The notes beneath the pieces were generated by a model, which was not told where the DNA came from, did no database searches, and saw only the letters and a list, made by a program, of their open reading frames with translations. Of a DNA stretch of 8,492 nt, positions 1 through 4,811 are shown piece after piece. Each line of letters opens with the position of its first letter. The first letter of the stretch is position 1. The DNA lies in NCBI GenBank assembly GCA_958447915.1, contig CAUDCB010000081.1, positions 1 through 8,492 of the forward strand, given 5' to 3'. Made by a program: the position numbers and the translations under genes. The DNA comes from an uncultured Collinsella sp. (lineage in GTDB: Bacteria > Actinomycetota > Coriobacteriia > Coriobacteriales > Coriobacteriaceae).

Positions 1-135
1 CTGGCATTGCCAAAACATCGACGCTCCCAATGACTACCGTGGGTCTATTAATTTTTCGAGCTTGTGCTGCGCTGCTGGTCGCTGGCGTATATCCTGTTAA
101 GTCGTCAGCATACAATTCAACAGGGAAGGCAGATT
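1..135. other. Region upstream of the transporter operon
   Basis: No gene is supported here. An AT-rich stretch (TATTAATTTTT, 46-56) and TATATC (88-93) could belong to a promoter, but neither has a convincing -35 partner at 16-18 bases. TACAAT at 111-116 resembles a -10 box, but transcription from it would start at about the ribosome site of the next gene, so I do not call it. The reading frame of the first gene is open back to a TTG/GTG-type start at 64, but that extension (MLRCWSLAYI...) has no ribosome site and would place residues ahead of the signal peptide. Confidence 0.4.
122..129 (+). promoter_or_regulatory. Ribosome binding site fixing the start of the binding protein
   Basis: AGGGAAGG lies 6 bases upstream of the ATG at 136. 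It is the only purine-rich ribosome site in this part of the frame. It supports starting at 136 rather than at the upstream in-frame start at 64. Confidence 0.7.
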
Positions 136-1062
136 ATGCATTCTCCCCATCAACGCGACGCGCATCCACAGCCGGTATGCAGCCGTCGCATCTTTTTGGG
201 TAGCGCTCTCGCTGCGAGCGCTTCCGTCGTCGCCGGCGCGCTCGCCGGCTGTCAGCGTCCGTCCACGCTCAAGGTGGTCCAGCCCACCACGGGCGGCGGT
301 CGCGACGACCTGTCCGATTCCGTGATTGGCAAGGACAAGATCCGCATCGGCATGGAGGCGGCCTACGCCCCGTACAACTGGCAGGTCTCCGAAGCCAGCG
401 AGTACACCATCCCCATCGACAACGTGCAGGGAGCCTACGCCGATGGCTACGACGTGCAGATCGCCAAGATCGTCTGCAAGGCCCTCGGCGGCGAGCCCGT
501 TGCCGTCAAGCAGAGCTTCTCGGGTCTTATCGATTCGCTTAACAACGGCCAGATTGACCTCATCATCGCCGGTATGAGCGCCACACCCGAGCGTGAGGAG
601 TCTGTCGGTTTTTCCGATCCGTACTTTATCGGCTACTTTGGCCTGTTCGTAAAAGAGGGCTCGCCTTACCAGAACGCCACCAAGCTCAGCGACTTCAGTG
701 GTGCCACGGTGCTCGGCCAAAAGGACACCATGCTCGATACCGTCATCGACGAGATCCCGGGTGTTGTCCACAAGAACCCGGTCGATTCGGTTCCCACGGT
801 GTTTTCGAACCTGCTGCAGGGCACGTGCGACGCCGTGACCTACAACACCGAGAATGAGAAGGGCTATATGGCCCAAAACCCGGGTATCGTCCCCATTCAT
901 TTTGCCGAGGGCGAGGGCTTTAAGCAGGAGGTCGCGGCAAACGTCGGCTGCCGCAAGGGCTCGGACAAGCTCCTTAAGCTCATCGACAAGACACTCAAGG
1001 GCATTAGCCAAGAGGAGCGCGACCAAATGTGGGACGCGTGCCTCGACCGTCAGCCGGCATAG
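136..1062 (+). CDS. Amino acid ABC transporter substrate-binding lipoprotein (SBP family 3)
   Basis: A 308-residue extracytoplasmic binding protein that would capture a polar amino acid and deliver it to the permease encoded next. The N-terminus carries S16-R17-R18-I-F-L, a twin-arginine-like motif, then a hydrophobic stretch and the lipobox LAGC with C39 as the lipidated cysteine. This suggests a membrane-anchored lipoprotein, possibly exported by Tat. The mature part fits family 3: IRIGMEAAYAPYNW near 69-82, GYDVQIAKIV near 104-113, and MSATPEREESVGFSDPYF near 147-164, where R153 is the expected carboxylate-binding arginine. The second usual ligand contact, an Asp in the DAxxxD segment, appears as N237 in DAVTYN (232-237), so the substrate may be atypical. 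The start at 136 has a good ribosome site. The stop overlaps the ribosome site of the permease gene, which begins 9 bases later. The family is clear; the substrate cannot be read from sequence. Confidence 0.92.
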   Translation: MHSPHQRDAHPQPVCSRRIFLGSALAASASVVAGALAGCQRPSTLKVVQPTTGGGRDDLSDSVIGKDKIRIGMEAAYAPYNWQVSEASEYTIPIDNVQGAYADGYDVQIAKIVCKALGGEPVAVKQSFSGLIDSLNNGQIDLIIAGMSATPEREESVGFSDPYFIGYFGLFVKEGSPYQNATKLSDFSGATVLGQKDTMLDTVIDEIPGVVHKNPVDSVPTVFSNLLQGTCDAVTYNTENEKGYMAQNPGIVPIHFAEGEGFKQEVAANVGCRKGSDKLLKLIDKTLKGISQEERDQMWDACLDRQPA

Positions 1063-1071
1063 GGAGGCAGC

Positions 1072-2220
1072 ATGAAAACCATCAATCGTCTGGCCTCCTT
1101 TATCAAGGCCGACCACCGTTATGTGTACCTGGGCACGAGCGTTATCGCGGCGCTCGGCCTGGCGTTTAGCCAGCGCAACCCCACACCGCTGAGCTTCTTG
1201 GCTCCCACGGGCGTGTTTCAAGATTGCCTTTGGGCAATCCTGTGGGCGTGGCTCGTCGTGTCGGCGGCGGCGCTGGTCACCAAGCTTATGCACTGGAGCG
1301 ACTATCGCGAAAAGTCGCCGTTCGCATCCGAGCGTTTCCGTCGTGGAGCACGTTTAGGCAGCTACGTCGTGGTCGCCATCGCGGCAGTTTTCTTTATCGA
1401 CCGCTGCGTCATGTCGTTTATCGACCTGGTGCAGGTGAGCATTGTCTCGGACTCCAACCCCAGCGACTTTTTGTCGAGCCTGGTCTACATGACCTACAAG
1501 AGCGGCGACTTCTTTATCCGCGGCATCGAGATCACCATCGCACTTGCGACCTTCGGCACCGTCATCGCCTTTTTCCTGGCACTGCTCTTTGTGTTCCTGC
1601 GTATTCAGACGTTCGATCGCGTGGATAACGACCTGGTGCGCTTCTTTAAGAGCATCGGCCGCGGCTTTACGACCGTCTACTCCACCATCGTGCGCGGCAC
1701 GCCCATGATGGTCCAGGGCCTGCTCATCTATTACGCGGGCTTCACCGTTTTGCGCGGCATGGGCTTCGAGACCGCCCAAGCCAACCAGATCTGGAGCACC
1801 TTTACCGCTGGCCTCGTCACCATCTCGCTCAACTCTACTGCCTACATGATGGAGGTCCTGCGCGGCGGCATCGAGTCCATCGATCCCGGTCAGGCCGAGG
1901 CGGCGCGCTCGCTGGGCCTTTCGCAGTGGCAGGCTATGCGCAAGGTCGTGTTCCCCCAGGGCATTAAAAACGCGATTCCGGCGCTCACCAACGAGCTCAT
2001 CATCAACATCAAGGACTCGTCAGTGCTTTCGGTCATCGGCGTGTTCGACCTCATGTACGCTACCACCACCGTCGCCGGCGTGTACTACCGCCAGATGGAG
2101 GTCTACTGCGTGGCGCTCGTGGTCTACCTGATCCTGACGCTCGTGGCGAGCCGCCTGCTCGAGGCCTTTGGCAAAAAGCTCGGTGCCGAGGCTCCGGCCA
2201 CGCTGCCCAGCTCCAACTAG
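1072..2220 (+). CDS. Amino acid ABC transporter permease (HisM/GlnP type) with N-terminal extension
   Basis: Integral membrane subunit of the polar amino acid importer, 382 residues. The C-terminal half (about 148-365) is a standard permease domain with several hydrophobic helices. Its cytoplasmic coupling loop, EVLRGGIESIDPGQAEAARS (261-280) followed by LGLSQWQAMRKVVFPQ, contains E276-A277-A278 and the conserved Gly of the EAA motif that contacts the ATPase. Typical family members have about 215-250 residues. This one has roughly 145 extra N-terminal residues with about three more hydrophobic segments (near 18-33, 52-72 and 96-112) that I cannot assign to a known domain. The start is ATG 1072 with AGGGAGG at 1061-1067, overlapping the upstream stop codon, so translation of the two genes is probably coupled. 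Only one permease gene is present, so the channel is probably a homodimer. Confidence 0.93.
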   Translation: MKTINRLASFIKADHRYVYLGTSVIAALGLAFSQRNPTPLSFLAPTGVFQDCLWAILWAWLVVSAAALVTKLMHWSDYREKSPFASERFRRGARLGSYVVVAIAAVFFIDRCVMSFIDLVQVSIVSDSNPSDFLSSLVYMTYKSGDFFIRGIEITIALATFGTVIAFFLALLFVFLRIQTFDRVDNDLVRFFKSIGRGFTTVYSTIVRGTPMMVQGLLIYYAGFTVLRGMGFETAQANQIWSTFTAGLVTISLNSTAYMMEVLRGGIESIDPGQAEAARSLGLSQWQAMRKVVFPQGIKNAIPALTNELIINIKDSSVLSVIGVFDLMYATTTVAGVYYRQMEVYCVALVVYLILTLVASRLLEAFGKKLGAEAPATLPSSN

Positions 2221-2242
2221 GCTCAAGACGAGGAGAATTATC

Positions 2243-3028
2243 ATGGCAGATACCGCCATTACCGGCGTTGCGGCCGCCGCACAGACCAATGAGCCGCTCA
2301 TCCGCGTTGAGGGCCTGCGCAAGAGCTTCGGCTCGCTCGAGGTACTCAAGGGCATCGACCTGTCCGTTAACCCCGGCGAGGTCGTCACCATTATCGGCGC
2401 CTCGGGCTCGGGCAAGTCGACTTTCCTGCGCTGCCTCAACCTGCTCGAGACCCCGGACGCGGGCCACATCTGGTTCCACGGCCAGGACCTCACGGCCGAG
2501 CGCTGCAACATCAACAAGCTGCGCGAGGACATCGGCATGGTGTTCCAGGGCTTTAACCTGTTCAACAACATGGATGTGCTCGACAACTGCACGCTCGCGC
2601 CCGTCACGCTCAAAAAGATGAGCAAGGCCGAGGCCGAGAAGGTCGCGATGGAGCATCTGACGAGCGTGGGGCTCGAGAAGTTCGCGCACGCCGCCGTGGG
2701 TCGCCTGTCCGGCGGCCAAAAGCAGCGCGTTGCCATCGCTCGTGCCCTATGCATGAATCCGCAGATCATGCTGTTCGACGAGCCGACCTCCGCACTCGAC
2801 CCCGAGATCGTGGGAGAGGTGCTCGAGGTCATGCGCAAGCTCGCTGCCGACGGCATGACCATGGTCGTCGTCACGCACGAGATGGCCTTTGCCCGCACGG
2901 TGTCCGACCGCGTGGTCTTTATGGACAAGGGCGTGGTCCTCGAGGACGCCGCGCCGGCGGAGCTCTTTGGCAACCCCAAGCACCAGCGTACCCGCGAGTT
3001 CCTCTCGCGTTATCTCGAGGATAAATAG
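2243..3028 (+). CDS. Polar amino acid ABC transporter ATP-binding protein (GlnQ/HisP type)
   Basis: Cytoplasmic ATPase of 261 residues that powers the importer. All nucleotide-binding motifs are intact: Walker A GASGSGKST (52-60), Q-loop Q102 in FQGFNLF, signature LSGGQ (155-159), Walker B IMLFDE (175-180) with catalytic E180, D-loop SALD (183-186) and H-loop H212. The FQGFNLFNNMDVLDN segment and the THEMAFARTVSDRVVFMDKG ending are typical of the polar amino acid uptake (PAAT) subfamily. The chosen start, ATG 2243, has AGGAG at 2231-2235, 7 bases away. An upstream in-frame TTG (2168) lies inside the permease gene and lacks a ribosome site, so I reject it. The gap to the permease gene is 22 bases, consistent with one operon. 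Length is normal, and nothing suggests loss of function. Confidence 0.95.
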   Translation: MADTAITGVAAAAQTNEPLIRVEGLRKSFGSLEVLKGIDLSVNPGEVVTIIGASGSGKSTFLRCLNLLETPDAGHIWFHGQDLTAERCNINKLREDIGMVFQGFNLFNNMDVLDNCTLAPVTLKKMSKAEAEKVAMEHLTSVGLEKFAHAAVGRLSGGQKQRVAIARALCMNPQIMLFDEPTSALDPEIVGEVLEVMRKLAADGMTMVVVTHEMAFARTVSDRVVFMDKGVVLEDAAPAELFGNPKHQRTREFLSRYLEDK

Positions 3029-3051
3029 CCGACCGCAAACGCTTACGTGGC

Positions 3052-3076
3052 AGGGCCGCTCCGGTGGGGCGGCCCT
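3052..3076 (+). terminator. Strong intergenic hairpin, possible attenuator or terminator without a T-run
   Basis: AGGGCCGCTCC (3052-3062) pairs with GGGGCGGCCCT (3066-3076) around a three-base GGT loop, giving an 11-pair stem with one U-G pair. The next bases are CGTCATCAC, not a T-run, so it is not a canonical intrinsic terminator. It sits between the ATPase and peptidase genes, ending 24 bases before the peptidase start. It could reduce read-through, protect the transporter mRNA 3' end, or shield the peptidase ribosome site. The structure is seen; the role is inferred. Confidence 0.5.
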
Positions 3077-3100
3077 CGTCATCACAATCGAAAGGATGTC

Positions 3101-4516
3101 ATGGCCGAGGTTTGGCGCTTCTCTGCGCATGAGGATGATTTTGCCGGTATAGACGAGGCCGGCGCATGCGAGCGCCTGGGCCGTGTGCTGTCGTTTCCGA
3201 CCATTTCGAGTATGGATGCCGAGGCGGTGGACTGGCAGCCGTTCGACGACCTGCGCGCGTATATGCAGCAGGCTTGGCCGAACGTATTTACGACGGGTAA
3301 GGCCGAGCTCATCGATCATTCGTTGCTGGTGACGCTTTCCGGCTCCGACCCCGCACTCAAGCCCGTTGTGCTCATGGGTCACATGGACGTGGTCCCCGTG
3401 GTGCCGGGTACCGAGGACGACTGGACGTACGCTCCCTTTAGCGGGCATGTAGACGACACCTACATTTGGGGTCGCGGCGCCATCGATATGAAAGACCAGG
3501 TCGCAGGCATCCTGGAGGCCGTTGAGTATGCGCTGGCGCACGGTTGGCAGCACGAGCGCACGCTGCTCCTGGCCTTTGGCCAGGACGAGGAGACAACGCA
3601 GTACGGCGCAGGCGCCATCGGCCGTGCGCTCGAGGAGCGCGGCATTGAGCTTGAGTACCTGATCGACGAGGGCGACTACCGCATCGTTCCAGCTGCCGAG
3701 TACGGCGCGGGCGAGGGCTGGCTTATGCATGCCGACCTTGCCGAGAAGGGCTACGCCGATATTGTGCTCAAGACGAAGAGTGAGGGCGGGCATTCGTCCA
3801 ACCCCTACGGTGGCACTTCGCTCGAGGTGCTCAGCCGTGCCATCACCGCAATCTGCGATATCGAGTGGCCGCCGTGCGTGACCGACTTGCTTGCCGCCCA
3901 ACTCGTCGAGTTGGGGCTCTACACGGCCGATGAAATTGCCGCCAACGGGGATGCCATTGTCCGCGATTGCCTCGCCAGCAAGAAGCTCTATCCGCTCGTG
4001 ACGACCACCTGCGCGCCCACGCAGATCGAGGGTGGCAGCACCGGCGCCAACGTAATGCCGCAGGATATGTGGGCCAATATCAACTTCCGCATGCTCGAAG
4101 GCACGAGCGTTGCCGACGTTGTGGCGCGCTGCCGTGAGGCGGTTGCCGGGGCGGACCTTGCCGGTCGTGTCGAAGTGGAGCTGGGCCCCGGCAGCTCCGA
4201 ACCCTCGCCGTCCCCGCGCATCGGTGGTCCCGGTCTCGAAGCGGTTCGCTCCATCGCCGCCCGCTATTTCCGTGATCCAAAGGGGACGGAGGAAAACGGA
4301 TCATTCGAGCCAGTGGCAATTGTGCCCTCGACCGTGATCGGTGCGACCGACGCTGCCAACTACCAGCGCATTTGCCCTGAGTGCATTCGCTTCTCGGCCT
4401 TTGTGGTCGACGATGACGAGTGCGATCGCGGCGTCCACGGCACCAACGAGCGCATTACCCGCCGCGCCTACCTCCAGGGTGTCCGCTTCCTCATCGCCCT
4501 GCTCCACACGCTCTAG
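3101..4516 (+). CDS. M20 family metallopeptidase (carboxypeptidase S / dipeptidase-like)
   Basis: Cytoplasmic, probably di-zinc, hydrolase of 471 residues. M20 enzymes of this kind cleave dipeptides, short peptides or N-acyl amino acids. The metal and catalytic residues are all visible: H94 and D96 in MGHMDVVP, bridging D129 in GRGAIDMK, general base E163 and metal ligand E164 in QDEET, D189 in LIDEG, and H446 in GVHGTNER near the end. The GGHSS segment (229-233, H231) marks the dimerisation/lid domain, about residues 208-330, inserted in the catalytic domain. There is no signal peptide or membrane segment. The start at 3101 has AAAGGA just upstream (3091-3096). An in-frame GTG at 3047 would add 18 residues encoded by the hairpin and is unlikely. 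Position after an amino acid importer suggests it processes an imported substrate, but exact specificity cannot be told. The transporter operon may continue into this gene or be attenuated before it. Confidence 0.93.
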   Translation: MAEVWRFSAHEDDFAGIDEAGACERLGRVLSFPTISSMDAEAVDWQPFDDLRAYMQQAWPNVFTTGKAELIDHSLLVTLSGSDPALKPVVLMGHMDVVPVVPGTEDDWTYAPFSGHVDDTYIWGRGAIDMKDQVAGILEAVEYALAHGWQHERTLLLAFGQDEETTQYGAGAIGRALEERGIELEYLIDEGDYRIVPAAEYGAGEGWLMHADLAEKGYADIVLKTKSEGGHSSNPYGGTSLEVLSRAITAICDIEWPPCVTDLLAAQLVELGLYTADEIAANGDAIVRDCLASKKLYPLVTTTCAPTQIEGGSTGANVMPQDMWANINFRMLEGTSVADVVARCREAVAGADLAGRVEVELGPGSSEPSPSPRIGGPGLEAVRSIAARYFRDPKGTEENGSFEPVAIVPSTVIGATDAANYQRICPECIRFSAFVVDDDECDRGVHGTNERITRRAYLQGVRFLIALLHTL

Positions 4517-4580
4517 CATGCGACAAAGGGACTGAGCCGATTTCATCGGTAATGAGACAAAAACTGTCATAGAATAAGAC

Positions 4581-4592
4581 TAAGATATCTTA
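4581..4592. promoter_or_regulatory. Perfect 12-base palindrome, candidate operator
   Basis: TAAGATATCTTA reads the same on both strands. It lies in the short AT-rich stretch upstream of the adhesin leader, 6 bases after a possible -10 element. A dimeric regulator binding here would cover the likely transcription start. No second copy was noticed in the window, and no regulator gene is adjacent. Confidence 0.3.
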
Positions 4593-4645
4593 AGAGACAT
4601 ATGCTGGGGTTGGTATTCCCTGAACGACTGCGGGCATGTGCCAGA

Positions 4646-4677
4646 CTGCCTCGGCCCCCGGGGAGCACCCGGGCAGG
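4646..4677 (+). other. GC-rich stem-loop in the adhesin leader
   Basis: CCCGGG (4657-4662) pairs with CCCGGG (4668-4673) around a GAGCA loop. CTGC (4646-4649) can pair instead with GCAG (4673-4676), competing for one base of the inner stem. The structure ends about 15 bases before the strong ribosome site at 4691, so it could influence ribosome access. It does not match any riboswitch class I can recognise. Confidence 0.35.
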
Positions 4678-4690
4678 TCGCCGTGTGACT

Positions 4691-4697
4691 GGGGAGG
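4691..4697 (+). promoter_or_regulatory. Strong ribosome binding site ahead of the G-tract leader frame
   Basis: GGGGAGG, containing a perfect GGAGG at 4693-4697, lies 5 bases upstream of the ATG at 4703. It is the best ribosome site in the whole non-coding stretch, far better than anything before the adhesin's own ATGs at 4743 or 4812. This suggests that 4703 is the true start of the adhesin gene when the G-tract length puts it in frame. Confidence 0.75.
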
Positions 4698-4702
4698 AAA
4701 TT

Positions 4703-4783
4703 ATGCAGGAGCTCAGAGAGACGACGTCTCGACTCGTGAATAATGCTACCGGGGGGGGGTCTAAGCAGGGAACTTCCTGGTGA
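4703..4783 (+). CDS. 26-codon frame upstream of the adhesin; out-of-frame N-terminus in the present G9 state
   Basis: The frame starts at the ATG after the strong ribosome site and reads MQELRETTSRLVNNATGGG, then SKQGTSW, ending at TGA 4781-4783. The run of nine G encodes the three glycines. As written it is a hydrophilic peptide with no known family and no hydrophobic segment. With one G fewer, or two more, the frame continues through LSRELPGEHRPRERWSV into the adhesin start MSYGRRRG with no stop. It would then be a 36-residue N-terminal extension before the signal peptide. With ten G it stops at TAA 4762-4764. I therefore read it as the 5' end of a phase-variable adhesin gene in the OFF register, not an independent gene. 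The alternative is a real leader peptide controlling adhesin translation by coupling. The frame is open further upstream to ATG 4601, but that start lacks a ribosome site. Confidence 0.6.
   Translation: MQELRETTSRLVNNATGGGSKQGTSW
4718..4730. repeat. Short inverted repeat just before the G-tract
   Basis: GAGACG and CGTCTC flank a single A, so in RNA GAGAC/GTCTC can form a five-pair stem with a GAC loop. It lies inside the leader frame, 20 bases upstream of the G-run. Any role in ribosome pausing or in replication slippage at the tract is speculative. Confidence 0.4.
4751..4759 (+). repeat. Poly-G tract (nine G), candidate phase-variation switch
   Basis: Nine consecutive G residues follow CTACC and precede TCTAAGC. 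It is the longest single-base run I see in the window. It sits between a strongly signalled ATG (4703) and the adhesin signal peptide (from 4812). Frame bookkeeping: 4703 is in the second reading frame and the adhesin in the third, so G8 or G11 joins them, G9 ends at TGA 4783 and G10 ends at TAA 4764. Runs of G this long are known slippage hot spots in bacteria, and G-tracts near the 5' end of surface-structure genes, including sortase-dependent pilus genes of bifidobacteria, are known phase switches. Whether this one varies is inferred. Confidence 0.75.
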
Positions 4784-4811
4784 ACACCGGCCGCGCGAGC
4801 GGTGGTCCGTC

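Larger units (their letters stand above)
4517..4702 (+). promoter_or_regulatory. Probable promoter and untranslated leader of the surface-protein gene
   Basis: No gene is supported in this stretch. Just after the peptidase stop is a small hairpin (CCGAT 4537-4541 / ATCGG 4545-4549), too weak to call a terminator. The AT-rich stretch 4551-4600 contrasts sharply with its GC-rich surroundings and is where a promoter is expected. TAGAAT at 4570-4575 matches a -10 box at five of six positions, but no good -35 lies at the right spacing. A perfect 12-base palindrome (4581-4592) falls near the start point this -10 would give. The downstream leader (about 4620-4690) is very GC-rich and foldable. Promoter identity is a guess; the sharp change in composition is directly visible. 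Confidence 0.35.

Noticed and set aside
111..116. TACAAT as the -10 box of the transporter operon
   Set aside because: Transcription would begin at about 122-124, at the ribosome site itself, and no -35 element lies at the right distance.
97..1293. Long open frame of 398 codons on the minus strand
   Set aside because: It lies opposite the clear binding-protein and permease genes and reads as an Arg/Leu/Val/Ala-rich string without domains. Long antisense frames are expected in DNA with G/C-rich third codon positions.
2747..3901. Open frame of 384 codons on the minus strand
   Set aside because: It runs opposite the ATPase, the intergenic hairpin and the peptidase, and has no recognisable domain. 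It is a shadow of the two genes.
4537..4549. CCGAT/ATCGG hairpin as the peptidase terminator
   Set aside because: It has only five pairs and no T-run after it, which is too weak to call.
4600..4690. Possible riboswitch in the adhesin leader (GCCAGACTGCC at 4640-4650 faintly recalls a conserved cobalamin-riboswitch segment)
   Set aside because: The other conserved boxes of that class are absent, the leader is too short, and a surface adhesin is not a typical target.
4601..4783. 60-codon frame starting at ATG 4601 as an independent small gene
   Set aside because: There is no ribosome site before 4601, and the first 34 codons cover the structured GC-rich leader. The strong ribosome site selects the internal ATG at 4703.
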